DNA of 25,570 nucleotides from Promethearchaeia archaeon (GCA_029856295.1 JAHQWS010000257.1:1-25570), one strand, 5' to 3'. Positions 1 to 9,052 are shown, counted from the first letter of the stretch. Numbers and translations are program-made. The notes: generated by a model from the sequence alone, not told the origin.

Positions 1-1437
1 GTATGGGGGAAAGACACATATGAAGCCCAGAAAGTTATTAAAAGTGATCTAAATAATGAAAAGGTAAAAGTTACCACAATAGGAATCGCGGGAGAAAATC
101 TAATAAAATATGCAGGAATTTTTAATGATGAGGGACGAGCAGTAGGAAGATGCGGTATGGGCGCAATTATGGGTTCCAAAAATTTAAAAGCTTTAGCTGT
201 CCATGGAACAAATCCAGTAAAAATAGCGGATTCTGGGCTCACTAAAAAGATTTTGAAAGAAGCTGATGAGAGGCTCAAGGGGGATTTTATGAAAGCAGCA
301 GTATTCAATGTCTTTCATCTCTATGGGACAAATTCTTATCTTGACATTGGAATGGCGTTGGGCGATACTCCGGGATATTATTTTACTCGATCCGAATTTT
401 TTGCTGAAAAATTAACCTCAAAAACTTTGAAAGAAACATTTCCAGTTTTGAATTATGGTTGTGCTGGCTGTACATTACAATGTGGTAAAATTACGATTAT
501 CGAACACAATGGTAAAGAAATTGAGGTTGATGGTCCTGAATATGAATCTGTTGGTGCATTAGGGACAATGGTAGGTGTATTTGATCCAAAAACAGTGGTA
601 TTATCAAGTCATATGTGCAATGTTTACGGGTTTGACACAATTTCTGGAGGAGTTAGCATCTCGTTTTTAATGTACCTGGTTGAGAATAACATAGGAATAG
701 AAAAAATTAAACAATTTCTTAAAGACATTAAGATTGAAGAAATAAAATGGGGAAACGGAGAATTAGTTTTAAAGCTAATTGATAAAATCGCAAAGAGAGA
801 TGGTATCGGAGATGTGTTAGCTGAAGGAACGAGAATAATGGCTGAGAAATTTGAAGTCGATCCAGAGCTAGCTGCTCATGTAAAAGGTTTAGAAATGCCT
901 ATGCATGATCCAAGAGCTTTTGACGGACAAGCATTAAGTTATATGACGTGTTGCGTTGGAGCAAATCACGAAAAATGCGATTGGTTTAGTGCTGAGATGG
1001 GAAACCTAGCCTATACACCCCTACGTATCAAGGGTGGTGATAGGCACAAAATAGATAGACGAGAAAAAGGTGTGATGAATTTACAAGATCTGAGGGCGAT
1101 TGATGATTCTGCCGTAAATTGTAATTTTAGAAATCCTGATCTGGAAGATATTATCGGATTTGTTAATGCGGCAACTGGATTCGACTATAATAGAAAGAGT
1201 TTTATGAAAGTTGGAGAACGAATCAATAACATTAAAAGAGTCATTAGTTGTAAGATGGGAATCACCAGAGCAGATGATAAACTAGCCGGTATAAATACTA
1301 AAGTTTTGGCGATGGGCAAAATAGCTGGTGTAAAGCTTGATTTAGATAAGAATTTAGAGCGCTATTATAAAGAGCGAGGTTGGGATTGGAATACAGGAGC
1401 TCCCACTCAAGAAAAATTGGATGAGTTAGGAATATAA
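1..1437 (+). CDS. Aldehyde:ferredoxin oxidoreductase, 5'-truncated by window edge
   Basis: Tungsten/molybdopterin enzyme of the AOR family, which oxidises aldehydes to carboxylic acids with ferredoxin as acceptor in the cytoplasm. The reading frame is open from base 1, so the first in-frame ATG at 157 is internal: the residues before it (ending GRAVGRCG) run straight into the family motif MGAIMGSKNLKA. The 4Fe-4S ligands are visible as CAGCTLQC (C-x2-C-x3-C) around bases 460-483, with the fourth Cys in the later NCNFR motif. The pterin/domain-3 motifs GFDTISGG and EGTRIMAEKF are also present. About 478 residues are visible of a usual ~600-620, so roughly 130 N-terminal residues are missing. 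It converges on the reductase gene downstream. The substrate is unknown. An aldehyde released by the neighbouring lyase-like genes is an inference. Family assignment is firm. Confidence 0.95.
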   Translation, partial: VWGKDTYEAQKVIKSDLNNEKVKVTTIGIAGENLIKYAGIFNDEGRAVGRCGMGAIMGSKNLKALAVHGTNPVKIADSGLTKKILKEADERLKGDFMKAAVFNVFHLYGTNSYLDIGMALGDTPGYYFTRSEFFAEKLTSKTLKETFPVLNYGCAGCTLQCGKITIIEHNGKEIEVDGPEYESVGALGTMVGVFDPKTVVLSSHMCNVYGFDTISGGVSISFLMYLVENNIGIEKIKQFLKDIKIEEIKWGNGELVLKLIDKIAKRDGIGDVLAEGTRIMAEKFEVDPELAAHVKGLEMPMHDPRAFDGQALSYMTCCVGANHEKCDWFSAEMGNLAYTPLRIKGGDRHKIDRREKGVMNLQDLRAIDDSAVNCNFRNPDLEDIIGFVNAATGFDYNRKSFMKVGERINNIKRVISCKMGITRADDKLAGINTKVLAMGKIAGVKLDLDKNLERYYKERGWDWNTGAPTQEKLDELGI

Positions 1438-1448
1438 ATTTCTCAATA

Positions 1449-1457
1449 TTTTTTTTT
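1449..1457 (+). terminator. Poly-T terminator after the AOR gene
   Basis: A run of nine T begins 12 nt after the AOR stop codon and is followed by more T-rich sequence. This is a typical archaeal intrinsic termination signal and has no hairpin. Confidence 0.55.
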
Positions 1458-1540
1458 TATTTTTATTGTATTTATTTTGTTTTTAATTTCTCTTTTCTGT
1501 GCTTTTAAAATAAGATATTCTTAATTGAAAAGGAAATTAG

Positions 1541-1547
1541 AAAAAAA
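1541..1547 (-). terminator. Poly-T terminator (minus strand) after the reductase gene
   Basis: Seven A on the plus strand directly abut the stop codon of the minus-strand reductase gene and read as a T7 tract in its transcript. The two convergent genes thus each have a T-tract in the 110-nt gap. Confidence 0.4.
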
Positions 1548-2735
1548 TTAAGTTAAAGTTAAATCTAAATAAACATCCGTAAGAGGATAAGAGATACAAG
1601 GATGGATAAACCCATAATTATGGTCAATCTCACGAATGGTCACTTCGGGAGGCACGAAAATTTTACCTGAAACCATCTTTGTTCTACAAAGAGCACATTG
1701 CCCTGAGCGACATCCGTTTTCAATCCTCAATTTTAGATCTTTCTGTCTTTCTATACTATTTAAGAGAGGCTCTATACTAGATGCCTCAAATGAAATCTGT
1801 TCTTTCTGACCCTGTGATATAAAGTCAACTGTTATCTTTACTTTTTTAGAATCATCAATATTATCAGGCCAACCCATTACTTTTGTTATATCGTCAGGAA
1901 CTCCAAATGCTTCATATTTCATGCGATGAATAGGAATGTTTAATGCTTTTAATTCTCCTTGAATAAATTGATACATATTTAGGCTCCCAACTACATAAAA
2001 ATATTTATCTTCAATGGTTCCGATAAAATCCAAGATTTCATTTTTCGTTATAAATCCACAGGCACCCTTCCAATCCGGTTCTGCTTCCGAAAGGATAAAT
2101 TTCACTTTAATATTTGAACGCCGTGTTGCTATATCTTCAAGTTCTTTCCGAAATAAAATGTCCTTTTCGGTTAAACATCCAAAAATTACCCACACATTTA
2201 TTGGTAAAGCCCTCTCAGCGATATCTCTTAGCATTGAAATAAACGGAGTTATACCACATCCCCCTGCTATAAACACTAAACTTTTGCCGTGAAATAGAGG
2301 ATTATAATAAAACTCTCCTAAAGGTCCTGTAGCCTCTAATAAATCTCCAACCTTTAAATTCTCTAAGAGATATGGGCTAACGAAACCTCCTTCTTTCTTT
2401 TTAATACCTAGCTCGTAATATACGAGGTTATTCGGAGAAGATACGACCGAATAAGGACGGGATGTTCTTACTCCGTTAACTTCTGCCGTAAGCCCGATAT
2501 ATTGTCCAGCACGGAAGGGGGCTAGCAACTTCTTAGGATTTGCCGATGTAAAACGGAATAATTTTGTGTCATATGATAGCTCTTCTATATCACTAACTCG
2601 TAGTGTTAGCTTCTCAGGATGAATTCGCTCGCATAGATTTTCAAGACCATCGTAATACCAAGGTGTAGGGAGAGTTTGTTCGCGCTGTTTTTTAGCTTTT
2701 TCCGCGTTTTGATACTTTTTAATATCTTTCATCAT
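1548..2735 (-). CDS. NAD(P)H-flavin reductase with C-terminal 2Fe-2S ferredoxin domain
   Basis: Three-domain electron-transfer flavoprotein. A ~45-residue N-terminal extension is followed by a ferredoxin-reductase FAD domain with flavin motif RPYS (about 93-96). Next comes an NAD(P)-binding domain with GGCGITP (about 158-164). A C-terminal plant-type 2Fe-2S domain has Cys at about 342, 347, 350 and 380 (C-x4-C-x2-C...C). This order resembles PaaE and phthalate-dioxygenase-type reductases, whose partners are normally oxygenases. The start is ATG at 2735 (a second ATG follows at once), with a GAGGGGA-like ribosome site upstream that overlaps the end of the preceding gene. It lies 4 nt behind the FAD oxidoreductase gene, so the two are almost certainly co-transcribed and probably work as a redox pair. 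The direction of electron flow cannot be read from sequence. Confidence 0.88.
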   Translation of the reverse strand: MMKDIKKYQNAEKAKKQREQTLPTPWYYDGLENLCERIHPEKLTLRVSDIEELSYDTKLFRFTSANPKKLLAPFRAGQYIGLTAEVNGVRTSRPYSVVSSPNNLVYYELGIKKKEGGFVSPYLLENLKVGDLLEATGPLGEFYYNPLFHGKSLVFIAGGCGITPFISMLRDIAERALPINVWVIFGCLTEKDILFRKELEDIATRRSNIKVKFILSEAEPDWKGACGFITKNEILDFIGTIEDKYFYVVGSLNMYQFIQGELKALNIPIHRMKYEAFGVPDDITKVMGWPDNIDDSKKVKITVDFISQGQKEQISFEASSIEPLLNSIERQKDLKLRIENGCRSGQCALCRTKMVSGKIFVPPEVTIREIDHNYGFIHPCISYPLTDVYLDLTLT

Positions 2736-2739
2736 CTTT

Positions 2740-4293
2740 TTACCACTTCCCCTCTTTTTTGTCTTTAAAATACATCCCGGCTGCTATTCTGCCTCCTAAT
2801 ATTGTTGTAGAAAAGCCACCTCCAAAATTCGTCCAAGCACCCACCTGATATAACCCAGGAATTGCACCTCTGGACTTTAGACGTAACATCGGTCCATTCT
2901 CGACATCTTGAGTGGTTCCATATATGGCACCCTCTATATTTTTAGAATAACGATAGTATGTTAGAGGGGTTGCCGCCTCTGCAACCTCTATATAATCGCG
3001 TATATTGGGAGAAATTGTATCTTCAACCAATTTTATCATTCCATCAGCAATTTCGTCCTTCACGCGAAAATATTGGTCAGCGGATATACCTTGCCAAAGT
3101 TTCCCCATTTGGAGTGTGGTTAAAACTAATTGAGTTGTTCCCGGTGGTGATATATTTTCATAAATATGGTTATAACATGCCGCTACCATATATTTAGGCG
3201 GCTCTAATTTCCTAAATGTATCAAAAGCTTCATTTTGATTGTATGTTGTATTGATAAATGCCTCATGTGAAGTAAGCCCAAGATCTTTATAGGAAGCATT
3301 TAATCCTATGTACACTGAAAACCCAGAGGGCCCTATTTCGGGAGCATAAATACTCTTTTTATAACTATCTGAAACAATTTCAGGCGAAAGCATTTTCATC
3401 GCCGTGCAAATTGGATTGACATTTGAAATAATTGCTTTAGAACGATATATATCACCATTCAAAAGCTCTACTCCACAAACCCGACCATTGTCAACGAGAA
3501 TCCGATTTACAAGGGCATTATACCTTACTTCACCTCCTAATTCTTCAAAAGCTTCAACCATAGCCGTTGTTAAAGAGTGAGATCTTCCAATAGGAAAGGC
3601 AGCACTCCATCTCAAAAAGAATACGAGCATTGCGATATAAACATACGCATTCGCTCTATCTGGAGGTACGCCTACATATCCCCACATCTGCGAAATTACG
3701 GCCATTAGCTTTTTATCTGTGAAAAACTTTTCAAATAACTCTGAAAGCGTAAGCCCCGAAACACGCGGTAGCCACGGATGTTCTTTAAGAATTTCTTGAG
3801 GTGAAATCTTACCCCCTTTAGATGCGATGTATTCAATGCCCGCTAAAACAGACTTACACATCTCCATGAACTCTTCTATTCCTTTTTTCTCATGAGGGAA
3901 AAGCTCTATTAGTTTGTTAGTATATTCTTGAATTCCAAAAGGGAGCGTAACATCATAGTCATCATAATATATACTCCGATACATCTCAGGAATTTGTTTG
4001 AACTTGAGTTTGTGAGGTACCACTCCTAATTTCTCTAAATATCTATAGAGTCCTCCTCTATCTTCTTCCGTGCCAATATCGCTTAATTCGTGCAAAGCAC
4101 CTTCGAATTCAAATCGCCCCCTCACAAATGAGGTCGCAAATCCTCCTGGTACGTTGTGTTTCTCTAGAAGCAATACTTTTTCTCCCGCTAAGACAAGTTG
4201 ACATGCGGCTCCTAGTCCTCCTAATCCGGCACCAATGACAATTATAGGGTAACTCGATATTACTTTATTTTCATTAAAATTACTTGATACCAT
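2740..4293 (-). CDS. FAD-dependent oxidoreductase, CrtI / retinol-saturase-like family
   Basis: A 517-residue flavoprotein of the phytoene desaturase / carotenoid isomerase / retinol saturase superfamily. The N-terminus has the Rossmann dinucleotide motif GAGLGGLG (about 21-28), with the ribose-binding Glu in LLLEKH (about 43) followed by PGGFATSF. The C-terminus carries the second FAD motif, GLYQVGAWTNFGGGFSTTI then GGRIAAG. Family members oxidise, isomerise or reduce C=C bonds in polyene or isoprenoid chains. The start ATG at 4293 has a GAGAAGG ribosome site. It sits directly upstream of the flavin/2Fe-2S reductase with a 4-nt gap, so that reductase probably supplies or removes its electrons. 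No phytoene synthase or other carotenoid gene is nearby, so a carotenoid role is not supported. A saturase or dehydrogenase acting on an unsaturated lipid chain fits the neighbours better (inference). Confidence 0.85.
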   Translation of the reverse strand: MVSSNFNENKVISSYPIIVIGAGLGGLGAACQLVLAGEKVLLLEKHNVPGGFATSFVRGRFEFEGALHELSDIGTEEDRGGLYRYLEKLGVVPHKLKFKQIPEMYRSIYYDDYDVTLPFGIQEYTNKLIELFPHEKKGIEEFMEMCKSVLAGIEYIASKGGKISPQEILKEHPWLPRVSGLTLSELFEKFFTDKKLMAVISQMWGYVGVPPDRANAYVYIAMLVFFLRWSAAFPIGRSHSLTTAMVEAFEELGGEVRYNALVNRILVDNGRVCGVELLNGDIYRSKAIISNVNPICTAMKMLSPEIVSDSYKKSIYAPEIGPSGFSVYIGLNASYKDLGLTSHEAFINTTYNQNEAFDTFRKLEPPKYMVAACYNHIYENISPPGTTQLVLTTLQMGKLWQGISADQYFRVKDEIADGMIKLVEDTISPNIRDYIEVAEAATPLTYYRYSKNIEGAIYGTTQDVENGPMLRLKSRGAIPGLYQVGAWTNFGGGFSTTILGGRIAAGMYFKDKKEGKW

Positions 4294-4359
4294 AAAAAAT
4301 AACCTTCTCAGATAACTTTTAAAATTTTTTTTTTTAAATGTCGCTAATTTTATTTTAGA

Positions 4360-5175
4360 TTAACGACCAATAAATACAGCCTCTCTTTTTTCTTTAAGAG
4401 CATCCATCGATTCTCTAAAATCTTTCGATGCAAAAAGTTTTCTAAGCGCCTGGTTTTCTAAATCTAATGTCCTACTTAAAATATCGCTAAAATAGGCATG
4501 CATTGTTTTCTTCATTAATTTTATGGACAGACTGGGGCCCTTCGGGGGAATAAGCCTAAGAGCTTGTTCTCTTGCATATGGTAATAACTCATCAAGAGGG
4601 AGAACTTTATTAATAAGACCAAGTTCATATGCCTCCTGAGCGGTAACCTGTTTCCCAAAATAGCAGATTTCTTTTGCTTTTTGAAATCCTATTAAAAAAG
4701 GTAGGACAAAGTTGAGGGCAAATTCAGGCACTATGGCTCTTCTACTAAAATAAAATCCCAGCCACGCATCTTCGGCCATATAAATTAAATCAGAACATGC
4801 TAATGGCATAGTTACACCACCTCCTATTGCCATACCATTAATAGCAGTGATAACGGGTTTAGAAAACTCCCAAAATTTCATACATAATTTTTTTTGAGCA
4901 ATATCCATGAGGTCAATTTCGGGAAATTTCTGCATTTTGTGGAACATTTCTTTTTTGAAATACCCTCCTGATGTGAAAGCGTCTCCTTTTGGATCTCCTG
5001 TTATAATCAAAACTTTGCTATTCTTATCTTGTTCCATATCCTCTAAGACAGTAGAGATTTCTAGAAATGTAATATATGTAACCGCATTTCTTCTTTCAGG
5101 TCTACTAAAGGTAACAGTACATATCCCGTTTTCTTCCTTTTCATATTTTATATCTTCAAAATCTTCAATTTGCAT
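4360..5175 (-). CDS. Crotonase-fold (enoyl-CoA hydratase/isomerase family) protein, atypical active site
   Basis: Crotonase superfamily member of 271 residues, the usual length. Visible family features are the N-terminal strand with SRPERRNAV, the first oxyanion-hole segment GDAFTSGGYF (about 64-73), and the second, INGMAIGGG (about 112-120). Aligned by eye to rat mitochondrial hydratase, the two catalytic Glu positions are Thr (about 122) and Phe (about 143). The only acidic candidate nearby is Glu151 in RRAIVPE, a motif found in several poorly characterised bacterial crotonases. Simple hydration is therefore not assured; isomerase, hydrolase or lyase chemistry on a CoA thioester is possible. 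The start ATG at 5175 has no clear ribosome site. It lies between acyl-CoA ligase and the FAD enzyme on the same strand, so its substrate is probably the acyl-CoA made by the ligase. Confidence 0.88.
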   Translation of the reverse strand: MQIEDFEDIKYEKEENGICTVTFSRPERRNAVTYITFLEISTVLEDMEQDKNSKVLIITGDPKGDAFTSGGYFKKEMFHKMQKFPEIDLMDIAQKKLCMKFWEFSKPVITAINGMAIGGGVTMPLACSDLIYMAEDAWLGFYFSRRAIVPEFALNFVLPFLIGFQKAKEICYFGKQVTAQEAYELGLINKVLPLDELLPYAREQALRLIPPKGPSLSIKLMKKTMHAYFSDILSRTLDLENQALRKLFASKDFRESMDALKEKREAVFIGR

Positions 5176-5294
5176 TTTTATTAGCCATTTATTAATTTTT
5201 TCAAATTAGTAATTCAAGTATAAATAAATTAAGAAGTTAAATAATTCGAATTTATTTATTTTAAAATCTAATACAATTATAAAAAAATAATATG

Positions 5295-5303
5295 AAAAAA
5301 AAA
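5295..5303 (-). terminator. Poly-T terminator after the acyl-CoA ligase gene
   Basis: Nine A on the plus strand, read as T9 in the minus-strand transcript, lie 22 nt beyond the ligase stop. A second T-tract follows at about 5281-5287. They suggest the crotonase gene has its own promoter in the AT-rich 5176-5294 gap. Confidence 0.45.
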
Positions 5304-5324
5304 TTAAATGATTTATTTTTTTTT

Positions 5325-7016
5325 TTATTGTCCTTCTCTAAGTTCCTTTTTCAGAATCTTTCCTACCAAAGTCAAAGGTAGCTCTTCCTTAAACTCATAA
5401 ATCTTCGGTACTTCATATTTTGAAAGATGTTCTTGAGCATATTGTTGAATACTTTCCTTTACACTTTCTGATGCCTCAACTCCCTCTTTCAATTGAATTA
5501 CTGCTTTTACAATTTCGGCCCCTGGTCGATCTGGATTAGGTAAACCTATAATTGCTATTAATTGAATGTCGGGATGCTTTGTCATTACATCTTCAACATG
5601 CACACTATATACTTTAAATCCACTAACGATTAACATATCCTTCGTACGATCAACAATAGTTAAGTAACCTTCTTCATCAAAGACGCCCACATCACCTGTA
5701 TGTAACCACCCATCAATGTAAGTTTTTGCCGTATCTTCTGGTTTTTTATAATATCGTTTAGTAATTTGTGGACCTTTCAAACAAATTTCACCTGGCTGTC
5801 CAACTGGTACTTCTTCACCCGTTTCTATATCTACGAGTTTGACATCCGTATCAGGCAGAGGTATACCTACAGATCCAATCTTTTTCTTACCCAAAGCGGG
5901 ATTAACTGTGGCTAAAACTGCTGATTCCGTCATTCCATAAACTTCAACGAATTTATTTTCTGAGCGGAAATCTTTTTCAAAATCTCTAACCGCTTCAGCT
6001 GGAAATGGTGCCGCTCCAGAAACGTATAAACTTATATTATCGAGAGTTTCAAGGGGTATTTTCTTCGACTTAGGATTATCTTGAATCATTAAAAATAATG
6101 TAGGCACATTTCCGAAAACGGTTGGTTTTTTATCATTTATTTCTTTGATCATGTGGTTAGTATCTCTTGGATTGGCTATTATAATATGTGAAGCTCCGAT
6201 ATATGTTAAGAATAACCCAATAAATAACCCTGCTAAATGAAAATATGGAAATGCCGAAATAACTATATCTGTTCCGTGTTTTCTGTTGAGCCATTTATCG
6301 AATTGAAGGCAATTTGCGGCTAAATTAGCGTGTACAATTTCCGTTCCTTTTGGACGCCCTGTAGTCCCACCTGTATATTGTATTAACATTAAATCATTTT
6401 TAGGATCAATTGACACTGGTTTTAAATCAATTTCAGTATCAATTGCTTCTTGGAAGGGAACAACTTTTTTCCCAGGATATGGGACCATTTTTCCCTTTGG
6501 GATTTTTCCTAACAATTTCGCTATTCCTACAATGAATCCCGGAAGATTCATCATCTCTGCAATGTTTGTAGGAATTATAACTTCGAGCTTTGGGATCTTA
6601 TCTAAAATTTCTCCAATAATCTTCTCGTGGACGATGTCCATAGTAACGAGAAACTTCGCATCCGAATCATCTATTTGATAGACAATTTCGTCAGAGCTTA
6701 AAAGCGGTGAACATCCTGATGACACCCCGCCTGCTATGTATGTTCCATAAAGCGCAATTAAATATTGCGGGCAGTTTGGAATATTCATCGCAACAACGTC
6801 GCCTTTTTTCAACCCGCTTTTTTGTAAAAACGTGGCAAATTTTCGAGAAAGCTCTAATACTTCCCTGTAGGTCATGATCTTCTTCATAAAATAAAAAGCT
6901 ATTCTGTCCGGAAAGGATTCCATCGCCCGCGTCAAAATTGTACCAAAATCTTCAGATGGATATGTGAGAGTTTCGGGAACGTGTTTATCATATGATTTTA
7001 ACCAAATTTTTTCCAT
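5325..7016 (-). CDS. AMP-forming acyl-CoA synthetase (long-chain type)
   Basis: ANL-superfamily ligase of 563 residues that activates a carboxylic acid to its CoA thioester with ATP, releasing AMP and PPi. The phosphate-binding loop YTGGTTGRPKG is at about residues 214-224. The adenylation motif YGMTES, the hinge/ribose motif GWLHTGDVG with the following IVDRTKDMLIVSGFKV, and the C-terminal catalytic Lys in LVGKILKKELRE (about 553-556) are all present, so the enzyme looks intact. The length and the hydrophobic acyl-pocket region resemble FadD-like medium- or long-chain ligases. The chain type cannot be read by eye. The start ATG at 7016 begins the conserved N-terminus. It is flanked by T-tracts on both sides and is probably its own transcript. 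It would feed the downstream crotonase and the thiolase-like proteins. Confidence 0.95.
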   Translation of the reverse strand: MEKIWLKSYDKHVPETLTYPSEDFGTILTRAMESFPDRIAFYFMKKIMTYREVLELSRKFATFLQKSGLKKGDVVAMNIPNCPQYLIALYGTYIAGGVSSGCSPLLSSDEIVYQIDDSDAKFLVTMDIVHEKIIGEILDKIPKLEVIIPTNIAEMMNLPGFIVGIAKLLGKIPKGKMVPYPGKKVVPFQEAIDTEIDLKPVSIDPKNDLMLIQYTGGTTGRPKGTEIVHANLAANCLQFDKWLNRKHGTDIVISAFPYFHLAGLFIGLFLTYIGASHIIIANPRDTNHMIKEINDKKPTVFGNVPTLFLMIQDNPKSKKIPLETLDNISLYVSGAAPFPAEAVRDFEKDFRSENKFVEVYGMTESAVLATVNPALGKKKIGSVGIPLPDTDVKLVDIETGEEVPVGQPGEICLKGPQITKRYYKKPEDTAKTYIDGWLHTGDVGVFDEEGYLTIVDRTKDMLIVSGFKVYSVHVEDVMTKHPDIQLIAIIGLPNPDRPGAEIVKAVIQLKEGVEASESVKESIQQYAQEHLSKYEVPKIYEFKEELPLTLVGKILKKELREGQ

Positions 7017-7230
7017 TTAAATCACTTTTTTTGAAATTAATTCATTAATTATTTATTTTGCTTTAGTGAAATTTAATACTTTTCAAAATTATGAATTAAA
7101 TTATTCATTATAATTATAGAAAAAAAAAAATAGATTAAATGACTTGAGTTGCTTGCAATAACTAAATTTCTAGGATAAAACATTTCATAAGAGTTTTTTG
7201 AAATAAAAAATTACATGTCAAAATTAGTAG

Positions 7231-7240
7231 AAAAAAAAAA
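7231..7240 (-). terminator. Poly-T terminator of the DUF35-thiolase-thiolase-DUF35 operon
   Basis: Ten A on the plus strand read as T10, 41 nt past the stop of the last operon gene. A further A11 run lies at 7120-7130. The rest of the 7017-7280 gap is AT-rich and shows no gene. Confidence 0.5.
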
Positions 7241-7280
7241 TTAAAATAGATTTAATGTGTTAGAACCGGTTTATTTATTA

Positions 7281-7796
7281 TTATTTCTCTTGTTCCTTTT
7301 TGTTAAGTTCAATTGCTGGATCTTCGATCGCATCATAATGGTCAATGTCAAACCATGAGCCTGTTCTTTCTTTCGCCCAAACAGCCTTTACAGGCATCCC
7401 GATATAAATAGAATGGAAATCAATATCCTTTGGCATGTTATGAAGCCATACTGTATCGGCACCATCTTGACGAACTGCTATTACAGGTAATGGTCTTTCA
7501 CGATTTTTATCATTAGTGTCATAAGAGGCTGATCCGGTAGCAATGGTTCCAGTCTCAGGTAATCGAACCCATTGATCAGGCATTACAAGACACCTGCCGC
7601 AGATTAATCTCGGGGGGAAAGATACTGTATTACATGATCTACATTTTAATCCTAAGATATGTCCCTCTTTTAATCCTTTTAAAAATACTTTCGTTCTCGA
7701 CAAGTTGAATTTATATTTGTAATTCATCAGATACCAGTTCCCGTGAAGCGTTCGAGTTCTTTTATAGTCTTTTTTAATATATGCTGGTAATGGCAT
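7281..7796 (-). CDS. DUF35 zinc-ribbon/OB-fold protein, partner of thiolase-like protein
   Basis: A 171-residue DUF35 (ChsH2-C / acyl-CoA-associated OB-fold) protein. After a ~48-residue helical N-terminus comes the rubredoxin-like zinc ribbon with Cys at about 52, 55, 66 and 69 (KCRSCNTVSFPPRLICGRC). The OB-fold follows, with the family's PETGTIAT...DGADTVWLHN and MPVKAVWAKE strands. Proteins of this family bind CoA substrates and hold thiolase-fold partners in complexes such as archaeal thiolase/HMG-CoA synthase and the steroid retro-aldolase Ltp2-ChsH2. It is the last gene of a four-gene operon: its ATG at 7796 lies 8 nt after the upstream stop, and a strong GGAGGTGA ribosome site contains that TGA stop. 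It is most likely the partner of the gene at 7805-9049. Confidence 0.9.
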   Translation of the reverse strand: MPLPAYIKKDYKRTRTLHGNWYLMNYKYKFNLSRTKVFLKGLKEGHILGLKCRSCNTVSFPPRLICGRCLVMPDQWVRLPETGTIATGSASYDTNDKNRERPLPVIAVRQDGADTVWLHNMPKDIDFHSIYIGMPVKAVWAKERTGSWFDIDHYDAIEDPAIELNKKEQEK

Positions 7797-7804
7797 TATT
7801 TATT

Positions 7805-9049
7805 TCACCTCCATTTTCTTTGTGGTTCATCAGACATCACCACATGTGTAATTAAATTAATAGAACCCCCCCAGCCATGCCCTAAAGCAGTATGAACTGT
7901 TTTAGGTACTTGATTCCCAGCTTTTCCCATGATTTGTAGCGCTGCTTCGGCTGGTCTTTCCATGGCGGATGCCCCGATTGCGTTTGTAGAATTAACACCA
8001 CCTGAACAATTTACGGGTAATTCTCCATTAAGCGCAGTAACTCCATTTTGATAAGCTTCTGGAGCTTTATTTTCCTCGAAGAGCCCAACTCTTTCAACCC
8101 ACATTAATTCTTGGTTTGGGAATGGAGAATAAACCTCAGCATAATCAATTTCTTTATTGGGAAATGAAATACCTGCTTGTCCATATGCAACTTCAGCAGA
8201 TTTCATCGCTCCCAGTTGCTCACACGGATCAACTTGGCCTGCACCCGCACAATCTATACCTAGAATGGCCGATTCATTGCTATAACTTGCAACACCATTA
8301 ATATAAACTGGAATATCGGCAATCTGCTTCGCTTTTTCTTCAGTTGTAATTAGCATGGCGCAAGCACCATCAGAAGCAGGACATACCATTCCAAATCTTA
8401 ATGGATACGAGATATATGGAGTATCTAGCACATCCTCGATGGTAATTGAAGGCATTTTTAAATGAGTCCACCAATTCTTTGCAGCATTTCTTCTATTTTG
8501 GACAACAACACGGGCAAGGTCTTCTTCAGTTGCTCTACTTCGTCTCATATAATTCATGGCTTGATAAGATGCAATTCCAATAGCAGCTCCGCCACCCATA
8601 TTTGATCTCATCCTCTCAATAGTATAGCCTAAATCTGAAAAAATTGTGAATTCTCCTAATCCTACAGACGCCAAACCTACTGTGGTATCACCGCACGATT
8701 GTTGTTCGAAACCGATTGCCAAAACCATGTCATATAGTCCTGATGCAACGCTATAATATCCAGCGATAGTAACAGAACCACCCGTAGTACCTCCTGTTGT
8801 AACTCTTAACATGGGCTTATTTTTAGCAGCCATATGGTCGCCCATCCATAACTCGGGCATGTTAGCTCCTTCAAATGCGGGCATGTTACCATTTATAACT
8901 GCATCTATATCCTTCCAATCAATGTTCGCTTTTTTGATACAATCTTCAACTGCTTCATTCACCAATTCGGCCATATTAACATCGGACCGCTTCGATGCAT
9001 GTTCACAAAAACCACAACTTATTATTGCCGGTTGTACTTTATGTGCCAT
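7805..9049 (-). CDS. Thiolase-fold protein (SCP-x/Ltp2-like) lacking the nucleophilic Cys
   Basis: A 414-residue thiolase superfamily protein of the archaeal/SCP-x branch, with the N-terminal half about 1-230 and the C-terminal half about 250-414. The segment that carries the acylated Cys in thiolases (RVEAACASG in archaeal enzymes, from memory) reads RVTTGGTTGG here (82-91), placing Gly87 at the Cys. The GHP histidine region reads STNAIGAS, giving Asn356 instead of His. The HDCF/NEAF box reads VYSPF with Tyr307. It therefore cannot work as an ordinary acetyl-CoA acetyltransferase. Ltp2-type retro-aldolases also lack this chemistry and use Tyr, so a C-C lyase is plausible (inference). The start ATG at 9049 lies 3 nt after the upstream stop and has a GGAGGTGG ribosome site inside that gene's end. 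Confidence 0.88.
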   Translation of the reverse strand: MAHKVQPAIISCGFCEHASKRSDVNMAELVNEAVEDCIKKANIDWKDIDAVINGNMPAFEGANMPELWMGDHMAAKNKPMLRVTTGGTTGGSVTIAGYYSVASGLYDMVLAIGFEQQSCGDTTVGLASVGLGEFTIFSDLGYTIERMRSNMGGGAAIGIASYQAMNYMRRSRATEEDLARVVVQNRRNAAKNWWTHLKMPSITIEDVLDTPYISYPLRFGMVCPASDGACAMLITTEEKAKQIADIPVYINGVASYSNESAILGIDCAGAGQVDPCEQLGAMKSAEVAYGQAGISFPNKEIDYAEVYSPFPNQELMWVERVGLFEENKAPEAYQNGVTALNGELPVNCSGGVNSTNAIGASAMERPAEAALQIMGKAGNQVPKTVHTALGHGWGGSINLITHVVMSDEPQRKWR

Positions 9050-9052
9050 TTT

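Noticed and set aside
2740..4293. Naming the FAD enzyme phytoene desaturase
   Set aside because: Only superfamily motifs are visible and there is no carotenoid gene nearby; the specific name would be unsupported.
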